DNA from: Monosporascus cannonballus
Lineage: Eukaryota; Ascomycota; Sordariomycetes; Xylariales
NCBI GenBank assembly: GCA_004154925.1
Contig: QJNS01000006.1
Location: forward strand, 434,001-498,000
Length of the DNA stretch: 64,000 nucleotides
Direction of reading: 5' to 3'
The translations under genes were made by a program, and so were the position numbers. The notes beneath the pieces are model-generated. The model saw only the letters and a program-made list of their open reading frames with translations. It had not been told where the DNA came from and searched no databases. The stretch's first letter is position 1. Every line of letters begins with the position of its first letter. This document shows, piece after piece, positions 14,253 through 29,033 of the stretch.

Positions 14253-14495
14253 TGTCAGACCCAGCTGAAGTCGATCAAACAGCTAAGCCTTGGCTTAGTT
14301 TGATCACCTACTGAAACAAGGCTACTTTATGCACTCCCGGTATCTTTTCCTCTTAGTTACAGCTATATTTACATGTATAAAAGGAAGGTTCGTTACTCTT
14401 ACCTTTTTTAGCTATGACCTTTTAAAGGTTATGCAACCTTTAATATATTTTTTCTTTAATTATACATGTTTCTGTCTATTATGTAGAGTCTTATA
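14253..14495 (+). repeat. 5' LTR of the Copia element
   Basis: 243 bp, TGTCAGACCC to CTTATA. It has a TATA box (GTATAAAAGG, about 14377-14386). It aligns along its whole length with 34762-35002, and most differences are transitions. Confidence 0.88.
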
Positions 14496-14811
14496 GTTAT
14501 AAGCGCGGTCCGCACTGTTTTTAGCCGCGTTTTGATATATTTGTTATATACGTTTTGTTGAAGGTATTCGGAATTTCGTTATCGTTTTTGCGGTATATTT
14601 ATTATTCCGTTACCAAAGATATTTATTGCCTAGTTATTACGTTTTTAGTTATTTTAGCCCGTTTATCTTTGGTATTATTTCTGAAATTATGGTTGCTTAA
14701 TTAGATGCTGATAAATCCTTTTTACAATGCGCTTTTAGGTATTTATTTAGGAAGAGGACCCGTAAAGAATATGACATTTTCGAATTTTACGTTAATACGA
14801 AAGCTGGTATA

Positions 14812-15500
14812 TTGTGGGTAAATATTAATTTTAACGTGGCCCAAGGGCTATTTTTGCTAACGATGCCGATTTTTCTTAAGTTTTATTATTTCCAGAATAA
14901 AGTAATTAATAAATATGCTTTAAATGGCCCGAATTATTTGAAGTTCGAAAGGGCCTTAAAGGCATATAATAAGAAATACTCTCTGTATATCGTTTAAGAA
15001 AAGGTATTTATTAAAGTTAGTACGTTTTTAAACCAGTCCGTTTATCCTGATTATTATTAAGTATATTGGAAGAAAGTTACCTTTCGAAAAAAGTTAATTA
15101 TTTCAAAGGATAAATTTAGGCTTAATAATAACGTTCGAATTTACGAAATTAACGTCCGATACAAATAAGCGTTAAAAATTAATAGGATACAGATATATTT
15201 TGGTTACTTACGTATTAGAAAATATATATTAAAGCTGCGAAACTTTAAATCCTAGCCGTCGCCGGATATTACGGCTACCTTGACTTCCTAAAGGCTGTTA
15301 GTATTTATTTACCCGATTTTTTTATTATTTAGAGGGCTAAGGTAAAGGAAGTTATATTTAAGGGGAGGGACGTTACGGAGCTCCCGTTATTACAAAAGTT
15401 TGTGGAACGATTTCGAAGTTATATAAGATTGCGGAAGACTTAGAGCGTTACCGTAAAATAGTTGTTACGGGAAACGTTTGGCGTTACCTTAAATAGAAAG
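14812..15500 (+). pseudogene. Copia gag remnant
   Basis: Translating through stops gives a helical, Lys/Tyr-rich region resembling fungal Copia gag. It has an 'x-NYxKFERALKAYNKKYxLY' type stretch (about 14925-14990), followed by a Val-Ser-Thr-Phe...Gln-Ser-Val-Tyr-Pro-Asp segment. The longest open piece is 14812-14997. The assignment is supported by its place between the LTR and the integrase/RT blocks. Confidence 0.55.
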
Positions 15501-15858
15501 ATTTTTAATTGAATAAAAGGAATTAACCGTAATAATAACCGTAATAATAACGGCAGTAATCGTAATAATTATTTAACGAAAAAATATTTTTATATTTGCG
15601 AAAAAATTCGGCTTAACGGGTGGACCGAGGATTTTAAGATTAAGAAATAGGTAAACGAACGTATTTCGAAAATATACCCAGCGCTGAAATTTATAATTAA
15701 ATGCATAAGGAAAAATACGTAATAATAGGCTTCTTAGTTTGCTTTAACATTTTTTGTAATAAGATTTTTTAGAAATTTATAAGTTAATAATGTTATTACC
15801 GGATATAGTTTAAAAAGATTTACGTTTTTGGATATTTGTTTCGATTTTTATATGGGAA

Positions 15859-16064
15859 TGTAAGATACTGGACAGCTGTGAGCTAGGTAAGGTGATCTCC
15901 GACCAGTTATATAGCAGATTCCAAGAAATAAACGTATTAGGTTATTTTTATCTGAGGTTTTTCATTAGCTGCTAGATAATGGATTTATATTAATAAATAG
16001 GTCGGTAACTAATTAGTAACTAGTTAATTACCAACTTTATTCTTATAGGAATTATATTTTCATA
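15859..16064 (-). repeat. LTR (left) of the 7.4-kb Gypsy element
   Basis: 206 bp, from TGTAAGATACTGGACAG to ATTTTCATA. Pairs with 23011-23216. Confidence 0.85.
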
Positions 16065-18519
16065 ATTATTTCCTTTTTTTAAGTTATGAATTTTTAATAA
16101 TATTATAATTACTTTAATATATTACGTTTCATAAATTTGGTTATATATATTAGCCGATAATATACCGTTATATTATATTATAAGTAATTACCGTAATAAT
16201 TAATACGTATTATATTGCGTAATTAATTACGTTTCGCCTAATTTTTTTATCATAATCGGTTTTTAATTTTATTTTATTTATTTCTTTTCCCTCTTACGCC
16301 TATATTTTTTTTATGTACGCATTTCGTTCAATTTCCTATTTTTCTTTATTTTTATTTCGCCTTTTCCGTTTATTCTGCGCATTATTTCCATTTGTTATGT
16401 CTTTTTTTTTCGTAAGGAATTCTAAAAGAAATAATATTTTGATATTAAAAAGAATTAAGATTTTTCAGCTGTATTCTATTGATATTAATAATAAAATAAA
16501 TATTAATTATATTACGAACGATAATAAGCCATATGATATTTAAGTAATATAACGTTATTTCTATTACCTTGCGATTTATATTTAAATTTTAACCGCCTTA
16601 AATTATTTTATAATTAATTATTATTATTAGATTTTTCGTACGACAACTAATTATTTTTAATATTATTAATATCGTCATTTAATTTTCGTTTAAATTTCCA
16701 TTATTTTTAAAAATACCGTTTAAACGATTTTTTATTTCAGTACCGATAATTAGGAGTTTATCGATAAATTCGAAAAGGTTTATATTATAAATATTTAGTA
16801 TAAACATTTTAACGTAATTACGGTTAATTATTAACTTAATATTTTTCCTAAGGCCGAACCTACTTTTAACGCGGTTATTATTAAAAAAATATTTTTTTAA
16901 TAAAACGGAGGTCGATTTCCGATTATTTAATATAGCTGCAGAAATCCAGTTTTAACGCCGTTTTATAAGTTTACAAATTTAGATTTTTTTATAAATCTTA
17001 CGGTCCTTTTTTTATTATTTTGCAATTAGTTTCCGATTAAGTGCAATTTTAAGATATTACTATAAATAAAGCGATTTTCGAAAACCGTTATATTATTACG
17101 TTGCTTATTTACAAATATTTTTTATTCGTATTTTAATATTTTAATAAAACTTTAATACTTATTAATAATAATAATTAAAAAATGGCTTTACCCGGCAAAA
17201 TTATTATTAAATTTAAGCATATTAATAATTTTAAAAACGGCGCTTTATTTCTGAGTAGTAATAAATTATATTCCGGTTATTCAAGCCTTATTCCTTATAA
17301 GAAATAAAACGTTTTTTTAATATTTTCCGAGTTTACGCTTAATAAATTTAATAAATATATCCGTTTTTTATTATCGTATATTTTCCGATTATTTTCCGAT
17401 ATTCTCATATTAACCTTTTTAGTATTTTTATCAGAGGCTAATTAATGTAAAATTTAATAATTCAATACGAAATATTGTTTTCGAAATACAAATTTAATTT
17501 TTTTTATTATTTATTCATTTTTAACCGGTATACGATAAGGTAATTCTTTACCGAAGGTTTAAAAATAAATATATCATTAAATAATATTTTCCTATTAATA
17601 TTTTAAATTTACTTAAAATTAATTTTATAAGTTTTGTAATTATGAAGCAATTAATTTTCGATTAGGTTATTATTATTATACGGTTGTTAAGTCGTTTTAT
17701 TTTTGTTATAGATATTTAATTTTTCTTATGATCTTATAATATTTTAAATATATATTTAAAATATTTTTAAAATTTTTATATATTATATTCGGCAGGCCAA
17801 CCTTCTTATTTAATTAGGTATTTACGTTATTTTGGGTTATTTCGGTAACGGACGATATCTTTTACTATTTACTTTTTATATTTTTTAATAGGTTCGATAA
17901 CGTTTTTAAACGTTACTCGGTTTCCGGTTATATTACGGTTTTAATAAAGATATTAAAAACATATTATATATACGTTAATATTTAATAAAGAAATTACTTT
18001 ATATATTTAAAATTTTATTTAGTTTTTTAGTTTTAATCTGGATAAAAATACGAACTTTTTATTTTTGAACTTAAAGTTCTTAATCGATAACTTTACTTAG
18101 TACTTTAATTAAAGTTTTATAAATGCATAAAATTAATTGTAATATTTTTTCTATGTTGCCGTTATTTTTTTCTTAATATTCGTATATTATTTAATAAATA
18201 GCCCCCATTTTTTCAAAATGCTTTTTAATTCTTTATATTTATTTTTAAACTTGTATAAAAGGTAATTTATTATTTTTAAATAATATTTATACAAAGTTTT
18301 AAATCGAAAACGGCCGAAAAATACGTGCCGCATATTATTATATACGAATTCCGCATTTCGTAAATATATTTTTTAATTATTTTAATATTTGTTAACGTAA
18401 TTATAAAAATAATATTTTAAAATTAAATAAATACGTTTTATTTACTTATCGGTTTAAATATAATACATAATCGATATTTGCCGCTTTATTCTTCATTTAT
18501 TATAAAATTCCGCCTAAAA

Positions 18520-18744
18520 TTAATGTATTAATAACTTATTTTTAGCGTTAATAATTCCGGTTAACGTATCGAATTTATATTTAATTTTATCGAAAAATAA
18601 TTGAGTTAATTCGGTTATGGTTAAGGTTTGAACCGTAAAAATAAATAATCCTAATTTCGTGAAATAGTTAACGATTATCAGGATTACATTATATTTTAGC
18701 TTATTTAAACTTAGGCTTTTGGGAAATCCCGTAATGAAATTCAA
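18520..18744 (-). pseudogene. Integrase core fragment of the 7.4-kb Gypsy element
   Basis: A 74-residue open fragment reading MNFITGFPKSL, then VNYFTKLGLFIF and TITELTQLFFDKI, and then a GIINAKN block. This is the retroviral-type integrase DDE core pattern, M-D-F-I-T-x-L-P then D-R-[FY]-T-K. Asp to Asn changes at catalytic or adjacent positions fit G-to-A RIP. It stays open only because this piece escaped stop-generating changes. Confidence 0.75.
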
Positions 18745-21700
18745 CGAGAAATTTTAGAAAAATTACTTAAATAACGGCAAAAGTTATAGTTATTTATATG
18801 GTTTATAATGTAATTTTATTATGCTTTAACAATTTAGATATTATTTAATATATTTTTGGATATTAATTCTAGTATACGGGTGTATCTTATATATTTTGCC
18901 TTTAAATTATTATAATATTAATTAATTAATTATTGGCGTAAAACGCCCTATAACGGGATTACGAATTTATCTCGATAATACAAAATCTTATTTAAACTCA
19001 GGAAATATCCTTTGTTTATTCCGGCTTAACGTTTAATTATTTGTATTAACTTTATGATATTTAGATCCTTAATTTATAACTTTCGAACCTGATCGTAAAA
19101 CTATTAGAAAGCTTTTGGCTAAAATGCTATTTCGTTTTTAAATAACTTTTTTATTAAAAAACGGAAAATATATTAATTATAAATAATAACTTTAATACCA
19201 GTTTCGTTTTTCTTAAACTTTTTGGAATCCGATTGTAATACGGTTATAATTTGTAATTATTATTATTTAACCGTTAATTATATTATTGTTACAATTCGTA
19301 TTTGCCTTATTTTTTGCCCGCAATAAGTTCGGCAAATATATAGTTTTTTGCTTTTTTTTCGAAAGTTTTCTGTAATTGTATAATAAAGGTTTTTTGTTTT
19401 TTTAGACCGATAATAATTATTTAAATTTCTGTTACCTAAGATTTATTTGGAAAGTTTAGAATAAACAAATTTTGCGTTATTTTTATAAGGCCTTTTACCT
19501 CTTTATAATGCTTTAAATCGCGTTATATATCTGCAACCGTTTTTCGTACGTTTTTCGACATATTATTCGTAAATCCGAATTTCTTAAATAACGTAAAGAT
19601 TATATTTCTATACGTAATTTTCTCTAATATATAATCTTGGCGTTTAAATAACCTATTTGCCGGATTAACGGCATTCGGTCGGTATTACATTTCGAAATTA
19701 AATTGCGTAAGGTAATAAAGTTATTAAATTAATCATTTTTTAAAATTACGCGCCGACGTTTTTATTATGTCCTTCAACGCCATATAATTAATAAATATTA
19801 AAAAGGTTTTTTCCGTACTTTTAAAGTATTACCGTTAATATTTTAAATTTTTTATAATCACCAATATTTTTTATTATCTTATAACCCATTATTTTCAATT
19901 AAATTTAAATTTCGCATTTATTATACAACTAGGCGCTATTATTTTCCGTATTTTTATGAAAATATCTTTAATATAGCTTTTACCTAGACGTCTATTTTAA
20001 CCCTGGAATTTTTGTCGTTATCCCAATATTGGAAAATAATCATTAATTAAAAATATCTTTTAAATTTTGGAACTCTCTTTTGGCCTTTTTGCGCTACCGC
20101 AATTCTGTTATTTTATCTTTGCCTTACGCCTTTTTAAAAATTTCGTAATAAATTCGATAATACGTAAATAATAAGCAATAAACCTCTAATAAAAATTCGC
20201 CAGATTTAAAAACATTTAAATATTATAAATTAAGTTTAATTTTGGCCATATTTCGATAATGTGAATTCGTTAGCAATTTATCTTGCAGCCGTCGGTATTA
20301 ATTATAAATTTTAAAAATTTTATTTTCTTTAAAAGAAAATCGTACTTGAACCTTTTAGCAAATAATTAATATTAAAATAACCGTTCGTAAATTAGCTAAA
20401 AATATTTCGTATACTTTTTTTCATTATCTAAATAAATAATTATATTCTTAAAATATATTACATATATATAACTAATTAATTTAGTTAATATTTTATATAT
20501 GTAAATCTGGAACATAAATAGTACGTTAATAAAATTAAATAATATAATCGTATCTTTAAATTACCCGTACCGAATTCGGACAATTATTTTTTATTAATCC
20601 CCCTTTTTAATCCTAATACGGTAATAAATATTTTTAAAATTTAGTTTCGGAAACACCTTAATTAATGTTAGGTAATTTATTATTTCTATAAATAAAAATA
20701 AACAGTATCAGTTTTTTATCGTTACATAATTTAATCCTCCATAATTAACGTATAATCGGAAATTATTATCTTTTTTAGGCACAAATAATATTAGTACTTT
20801 TACGTCCGTTTTCGAATAGCGTATCCGGCTTATCTTTAGGTTTTTTCGGATATATTTTTCGAATATTTTCTTTTAAGTTTTCAAAATAAAGTAAGTTAGG
20901 CCGAATAAAAACGTTTTAACTGGGATCAAATTTCTTACATATTTTATTTTTAATAATTAAAATATTTTGGTCGCTATTTTTTGAAAATATATTTGTCAGA
21001 AACTCTTTGAATATATAAGAAAATCGGTTGATCCCCAGCTTTATTATTTTCCGAATTCCGGGATATTTAACCTTTTAACTAAACTTATCAAATTAACGCT
21101 ATAAATTTGCTTGCCGGAAAACGTTAACTTTATTATTTCCTATTTATTAACTTTTTATAATGGTTTGCATAATTATTAATATATAATTATATTTAATAAC
21201 ATTTTTAATTTATTTATTGCGAGTTTGGATAATAAAAATTAAGTTCTTTTTAATTACAACGTATTATAAAATAAATTTGTTTAAATTTTTGTTTATTTCC
21301 GTTATTATTTATTATGCTAATAAAACTTTCGTAAATTCTACAACATTTAATATACGCGCCATTAACGTTAATAAGGCCCGGAATATTTACGAAAAGTAAT
21401 TAAACATTAAATTTTCTTACTAATTTTTTATTTATAATATTTACCTATATTTCGGTATCTATATCCACTTATACTGCCATATTCTCCGTACCTTTCTTAA
21501 TAAATACCCTTTTTCTAAAAGGCGGTTTTATTCCGATCGTCCTATAATTATTAGTCGAAACAAATTGGACCTATACGTTTATTCCGGCTTTTCTTTTAGG
21601 TTTACGTCTAGGGACTAATTTAATTTATCGTTATATATTATAACGTTTTAAACGGCCTTCGGAAATTGGTTTTCGTATAGCCGAAATAACAGGGTTTTCG

Positions 21701-23010
21701 TATCCTTTTTTAATTTGCAATTTACATTTTTATAATTTAACTTCTTAAAATTATAATACTTAAACAAGCCCTTACAAAAATTAAAGGTATTAAGTTATAA
21801 GGATTTATTCCGATCGGGATTAAATTGGCCATTATTTCCTTTTCGAATATAAGAACGTCCGTAATTCTTATTATTCCTATATAACGTTTTTAATTTGCTT
21901 CAAAAACTTTTTTCCCGGAAATATTAAAATAAAATTGTTTATTTTTATTAATACTTTTAACGGAAAATAACAAGGTTTTTTGCGCCTTTTTCCAGGTGTT
22001 CTAATAACGCTTTACCTTATTTACTGAATTATTAATTCGTTTTAATTTAACGTTTTTTTGTAATAAAATAGTTCGTAATTTTAATATTAATTTATAAAAA
22101 TAATTAAAAATAAAACACTTATTATCCCGATAAATTTCGGAATTAAAAACGTTTATAAACTTTATTTTATGAACTAAAAACCTTTATTTAACGTAGAAGT
22201 CCAACGGCGATTAATTAGATCGCTATCGCAATTCTATAAATTGTTTCTTATATTCTCTATTAAAAGAAATTAGGATTTATATAGCCTTTTTTAATAAAAA
22301 TCTACAAGTTTTTTATTTTCTGTTTTTTTCCGTAATAAAATTAATTAAATATAACGTAATATAATCGTTAAACGTTTATAATAAAACGTTTACATAACTT
22401 ATAACCCATTAAATATAAATAAAAACATTTCGCCTTAGCTTTTTAGCGTAAATTTTCGTAATAACTTTTATCTAATCTTTTTTCTTTTTAATTAACGTAC
22501 GCTTAAAAAATTTCGGGCAATTATAAAACGGTATTTGTTTATCGCTTTTAAGCTTTTACGAAAATATTATAATTAATTTATAAAACTTTAATTTTTAACC
22601 TATATTATTACTTATTAATCGGCCACGTATCGAAATAATTCCGAATATTATTTATTTTATTAACGGATAATTTCCAAAATCTAGTTATTATTAACGGGCT
22701 TAACTCTTTTTTACTTTAAATTCCGGGACGTGGTTATTATATTATACCCGTTTTCCGACCGTTTAATTAACGGTTATTGGGACATATCCTTATTATATAT
22801 ATAAAGTAATTCGAAATCTCAGGGACTATAATCCTTTGCCCGTTAAAATTCCGTTATAAATTTTCTTACTTATTTTCCAATCGTAATCGATCGTTTATCG
22901 GTTAGCTTCCGATTAACGGTCTTTTTAACTAATAACCTAAATTTATTTTGCAATTGGCAAATTTTATTTTTAATAATTATCGCGTTATTTTCTATAATAA
23001 ATAAAAGAAT

Positions 23011-23216
23011 TATAAAGTAATGGACAGTTATAAGTTGGATAACGTAATCTCCGACTAGTCGTAAAGTAAATTCCAAAAAATAAATATATTAAGTTATTTC
23101 TATTTCGCGTTTTCCATTAGCTGCCAGATAGTGGATTTATATTAGTAAGTGGATCGGTAGCTGATCGATAGCTGGTCGGCTACCAGCCTTATCCTTATAA
23201 GGGCTGTATTCTTACA
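23011..23216 (-). repeat. LTR (right) of the 7.4-kb Gypsy element
   Basis: 206 bp, TATAAAGTAATGGACAG to ATTCTTACA. It is less mutated at its right end than its partner and is followed by the GGGAA target duplication. Confidence 0.85.
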
Positions 23217-24496
23217 GGGAAATCGTGAGGTTAATTTTTTTGATTTATATTTATTAAAGCATAGCGGAAATTTTTAGCCGGAGGAAAGTATTTCGATATC
23301 GTAGGTGAGGGTATATGAAAAGTTACGTTTACTATATCGTTAAAAAGGTTTAATATTTTCCTTTTAAAAACTATTTATATATTCTTAAAATGCCTATTAA
23401 TTTAATTTCGTATAAATTGTTTTAATAGGTTAGGATTTATTGGAATTATAAAATCGACGTTATATATTATAAAGTGTTAAAAATGAAAATAACGAAAGTT
23501 GATTAAATCGAATTTTAACCAGTTATATAACATATTAAAGTAATACCGGAAAACGATAATAACGATATTGTTTTAATAACCTTTATAATAATTAAAAAAC
23601 TTATTATTATGGTTTCAGAGAATGAAAATAACTTAAAGGATAAAATTATTTTCAAAAGCGAAAATAATGATTTCGTTCCGTAACTCTTAATTCGGGAATT
23701 TCTGCCTCTTAAATTTAATCTTATAATAAAAGCTTTATAGTAATAATTTCAGGTTTTTTTTTCAAGCCTTTAAAAGGAGATATTAGGTTATAGTACTAAA
23801 TATTTATATACTTAGGTTTACGTACTTTCGAAAAAGTAATACAAATAATTGTCGGAACGAAAATTTATTTGCTTTTAACGATTTAATATTAGGATTATTA
23901 GTTTATTAAAGCGCGAAAAAAGATATTATAATGGCAGCTAATTAAGAAAAGTAAACCTTTTAGTATGATATACGTTAATTTTTTCGAATTTAATAACGCT
24001 TTCGACGGGCGTACGAAAACGTTAATTATTATTTGTCCAGTTATTAGAGTTAGGATTAACTATATTTTAAAACCGAAAAAATATATTTTAACCGCCCTGA
24101 TATATGTAATAATTTTTTCTAAAAAATAAATTTATATTAAAGTTAAGATAATCGTCTTAAATAAAGAGTTTTTTTTCGGGAATAAGTTTCGAAAATAATT
24201 TTTTAATATAAGTATATCCCATAGGTTTTCGCCTTTATATATTAAGGAGCTCGTAGGCGTTTAAAAACGCGCCGGGGGCGTAATTATTACGAAAATACGT
24301 TACCTAATTATTAATAATAATTTCTTTTCCGACCTATAGCTGGAAGCTGTAAAAACAACTATATATATCGTTAATCGTGTATTTATTTATACCCTAGGTT
24401 AAAAAACTCTTATCGAGGTTTTTAACGAATAGTTAATTAAAAGGGATAAAATACCTATTCTCGAAAAAGGTCTGAAGGCGAATATAGCGAATATCG

Positions 24497-24720
24497 TACT
24501 TTTTGGATCAGAGGCTTATGTGTTTACAAAAGTTGTCCGTCGAGGTGCAAAACGCCTGAAAAAAATGAATCCTAAAGAATATATTAGTTATTTCGTAAGA
24601 TACGTAATTAACAACATATATCGTGTATGGAATTTTTCGTAATAACGCGTTATTATTGTTAAAAATGTTATTTTCGATAAAACAAAAAAAATATGAAGGC
24701 AAGTAGAAAATGTTTTCGTT
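24497..24720 (+). pseudogene. Copia integrase C-terminal block (remnant)
   Basis: On the plus strand, translation gives VLFGSEAYV, then RLKKMNPKEYISYFVRY, then NNIYRVW. This is the conserved Copia block (x-FGC-x-AYV, K-x-x-P-[KR]-x-x-x-GYLVGY, NIYR[VI]W) that links integrase to reverse transcriptase. The 7.0-kb Gypsy insertion begins directly after it. Confidence 0.75.
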
Positions 24721-24726
24721 CGAAAT

Positions 24727-25108
24727 TCTCATGGCCCAACGAGCCACGGTCTCGAGAAACGGTCTGTCATGACCCAACCACAAGTGCGCGGTAGGGCAGG
24801 TTACGAGATAGATCACCAACTTATTGGTGGTAAGCCAGTAAGCCGGATTACTAATTTATTGATGGTAATTTAACAAAGACAAAATATAATATATATACGT
24901 ATATTATTTTTATAATTTAAATAATTTTAATTTATAATATTTATTAATATTAATCGTTTATAATGTAATAATTTATTCTTTAAAGCATTTTTGATATTAC
25001 GAAATATAATATGTTATTATATTTATTATTTAGAGTTTTACGATACGTTTACTAATATAAATCCGTACTATTAATGTTTAATAATTAATTAAATTTTTAG
25101 CCGTTATA
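24727..25108 (+). repeat. 5' LTR of the 7.0-kb Gypsy element
   Basis: 382 bp. Its first 120 bp are almost free of RIP, while the rest is AT-rich. The variable segment has inverted ACCAACTTATTGGTGGT-type repeats. Confidence 0.88.
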
Positions 25109-25835
25109 CCTTATAAGTTTTTACTTCATAATACCGTTAAATTTTAAATAATATGGATAAATATTTTGTTATATTTATTTTTAATTTAATGTTAAATATA
25201 TTTTGGATATATTTTTATTAAATTAATTACGTTTATTATACGAATCGAATTTGTAATTGGACGATTTATCGAAAATACGGTTATTTGGTTTAAGCTTGTT
25301 ATAAAAAATATTCTATTTTATTAATCGAAAAACGAAACCCAAAGATAATATAAATCTATAGCAATTAATAATAATTCGAATAAACATTAATAAAAACCTT
25401 TAAAATAATAAACGAAAAAACAAAAGCCGAAATATATATTTAATAATTATGATAAAGAGGAATTAATATTTAATTACGGTAATACGTTAATTTAGCTAAT
25501 AGCTAAATTAAATGAAGAATTAAAAATATTAATAGCTAAATTTTTCGACAGGTTAAAAATAATGCAAAACTTTCTCTAAATTTAATCGGACTAATAATTT
25601 ATCGGATTATATCGTTATAATAATTAAAATTAACGATCAATAATACGTATAACGTATTAAAAGTATTAAAGGAAAAAATAATAATAAATTTTGATGTATA
25701 ATTAATATTAACGTTTTTTAACGTCATAACAATTTTTACGGCACTGAATTAGGATTTATGGAATTAAAAGCTACGTATAAGAAAAACTGGAGCCAAATTA
25801 AGTATTATAATTATAACAAAATGGGACATAAGATA

Positions 25836-26293
25836 CACTAATCGGTCAATTGAAACCGTGCGCCCACCTATTTCTTACCAAAACATAGGCTTTTAACACT
25901 GGATATAATAATTTAAATAAATTAAATAAAATTTAACAAAAACAATAACTTCATAGAACCTTGATTAATTTAACTATATTTTATATAATAGGTTAAATAT
26001 TATAATAAATGCTGATATCATCGTTACAAAAATATTACTTTACGTATTATTACACAGAATTTGAAATTTTTACTATATAAAAGGTTATTACTACGTAAGA
26101 TTTTACTTTTTATTCGTAGATAATATAATTAAAATGATAATTAACTATAAAAACCAAACATTTATATATTTATTTATGTCTAGATATTCACCTGATATTT
26201 TTATTATTTTTCTGTAATTTATTATAATAAAGTGAACATGATATGTTTAGGTGAGAAATCGGCCAGTGCACGGTTCCATTTTGTCTCCAAGTG
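25836..26293. mobile_element. Tc1/mariner-like MITE inserted in the gag zinc knuckle
   Basis: 458-bp insertion flanked by TA (25834-25835 and 26294-26295). Its ends are imperfect inverted repeats. The left end reads CACTAATCGG...GAAACCGTGC...ATTTCTTACC-AAACATA. The right end, inverted, reads CACTTGG...GGAACCGTGC...ATTTCTCACC-AAACATA. There is no coding capacity. TA duplication plus CACT termini point to a non-autonomous Tc1/mariner-type element. Confidence 0.75.
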
Positions 26294-29033
26294 TAACATG
26301 ATATAAAGTACCCAGGAAACCCCGTTAAGATAATTAAAACGTTATGCCTAAGGAATAACCCAGAAAAAATCAGAAAAACGGCGGTAAATTTATTAATATA
26401 ATTTAGCCTAAGTATATACTAAGCTCTCTATAACAAAAGATTTAATAAGGATTATTACGACAAACAATCTGACGAAAAATACGAAAAGCTAAAAAGTTAT
26501 TTTAAAAAGTATTGCGAATATAATAAGAAATATTTTAAAGATAATTATGCAATTATTAGGATTGGATAAAAAGGTTTTGTCCCGGAATCTTTATTCGATA
26601 CGGCAGAATATATGCTATATATTCTCGACGACGAGAATATCCTAATTACGAAAAATGGAAATAAAATATTTACGTATAAATTACTCGTATATATTATAAA
26701 GGATTCGATTTTTTCAAACCGTATCGGAAATAACAAAAATAATAAATAATAATATTGATATTTTTTATTTATAACCCCAGAAGATATTTAGTAGCTGGCC
26801 AAAATAAAAAATGAGCCCGAAAAAAAATAATACTTACAAAAAAACCTTTTTTGTTATTTTCAGTAATATAACTATTAAACGAAAAAAGGTTAACGTAACG
26901 TATAGTAAAAAGAATATTACAAAAACGTTATTACGGATTTTTATTTTCAATTAATATTTACTATAAACTTTTACCAAAAAAAGGCCATTAAAAGAAATAC
27001 GTAAATTTAAAAACTATTTCTGGAACGATAGCCAAAATAACGCATAATAAGATATAGTGGCACATATAAAAAACAATGTATTTTATAAAGAACAAAATTA
27101 TAACAAAATTAAAAATAACTAATACAATTCGAAAAAATAATACGCCGATAATAACGATAAATATAATAGCCCAATACGCTAAATATAAAAATATAAATAA
27201 AATTCGACAAATTGGAATAAGAATTACAAAAAAAAAGGTTACTTATAAAAAAGCCGCAAAATAACGAAACTTAAAAAAATTAAAAGAAATTTTTACGAAA
27301 GGTTTTGAATACGATAATAAGAACAGTCGATAACTTTTTTACTTTGGATATACGAATCAAAATATATTGATATACCGCAATAGTAAATTACGAATTTTTA
27401 GGCGGGAATTATATTATATTAAATATAGTTTATAAATTTAACTTACCGTAAAAATATAAGTTAAAACTTTATATAATTACGAATGCCGAAAGTTAAGAAT
27501 TCGTTTACAAAAACGGAAAGATTATAGGCAAAATTAATTATTTCGAAATTTTTGTTAAAAAATAACATTAAGTAATTAATTTCGATTGTGTTTTACTTAA
27601 GAATTACGATATGATTTTAAATTTATTATGGATACGCTAATACGGAATTTTAATTAACGGAAAAATCGGCCAAATAAAATTTATTTTTTATTAATAAACG
27701 AAAAAAAATTAAGATCTTAATATTCGATCGATAATAACGTCAAATATAGGCATAAGGACATAATAAAAACTTTATTACTCAAAAGGATAAAACATAACAA
27801 AAAACGGGTATTAAAGAAAAAGATAACGTATTATTATTATTAAAACGAGATAAAAATAATTAAATAACGATTTGAAAAAAGAAAAATAATAGTTTTAAAA
27901 ATCAAAACATTTAACACATATATTATCACAGTATTATAAATATAAGCAGCTTTTTAAAAAGAAACTTAATACAAAGTTATTAGAATATAACGTATAAAAT
28001 TAGAAGATAATTTTTAAAAAAATATTTTCGACGAAGTTTTACTTTATTCATAATTTTAACGGAAACGAATTACGTATTTTTAAAAAATATCTAGAAAATC
28101 GGTTATGAAAAATAGATTTAATTTTCGAAATTATTAACAAAATACCTTATATTTTTCGTGCTTAAAAAAATTAAAAAATTAAAATATTACAATTCGTAAT
28201 AAATTATTAATAACTAAATATTATTATCATTATTAAAAATCGAATATTATTACCTTTAATTACGAAAATAGAAAACCGATTTTACAGAACCAAATAATTT
28301 ATAATTTTCGATTTTAAAAACGGATATAATTTTATTAAAATTAAGAAAATACGAATAAAATAATAACTATTAAAACGAAATAAAGATTATTTAAGTACTT
28401 AAATATATTAATAGGATATATAAACGTACAAGTAACCTTTTAACGAATAACAAATTATATCTTTCGAAAATATCTCGATATTTTTGTCGAATATTATCTC
28501 GACGATATTTTGAGTTTTTTAAAAACAAAAAGAATATACGTAAAATACGTTTATAAAAGTTTTTAAGCTTTACAGGACGTAAAGTTATTTATTAACGCCA
28601 AAAAAGTTAATTTTACAACTAAAAAGTAAAATATCTACAACATATTATTATTTTAAAATATATTAAGATAAACCATAAGAAAATTTCTATAATTATAAAA
28701 TAGCAAACGTAAATAATAATGAAGAAAATACAAATATTTTTCAAATTTATTAATTATTATAAAAGTTTATTCGAAATTTTAACAAAATAATTATACTTTT
28801 AATAAATCTTACAAAGAAAGTTTAAATAAACGCCAAATACGGAAAAAGCACTTTAAAATATTAATAATGCGATTATTAACGAATTAATATTAATTATATA
28901 TAATTTAAATCGCCCCGTTAAAATAAAAACCGATATTTCGGATTTAGCGTTAAATATAATAATTGGATAATGATATAATTAAGGTAAATTATACCTTATT
29001 ATATTTTTTACGTATAAATTAAAAGAAGCCGAA

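Larger units (their letters stand above)
15859..23216 (-). mobile_element. Complete but RIPped Ty3/Gypsy element (minus strand), nested in the Copia gag-pol
   Basis: LTRs 15859-16064 and 23011-23216 are both 206 bp. TSD GGGAA lies at 15854-15858 and 23217-23221, giving a 7,358-bp element. On the minus strand the reverse transcriptase box (Y-L-D-N, from YLDD) is at 20423-20434. A downstream block ending near 20100 matches the RT-to-RNase H connection. The integrase core lies further downstream at 18520-18744. RT before integrase makes it Gypsy. Its LTR is unrelated to the other Gypsy family in the window, so it is a second family. Confidence 0.9.

Noticed and set aside
21217..21399. Short AT-rich open frames in the RIPped blocks (for example 5861-6091, 16313-16543, 21217-21399, 22870-23076)
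   Set aside because: Random frames in AT-rich transposon sequence, or antisense to element coding regions.
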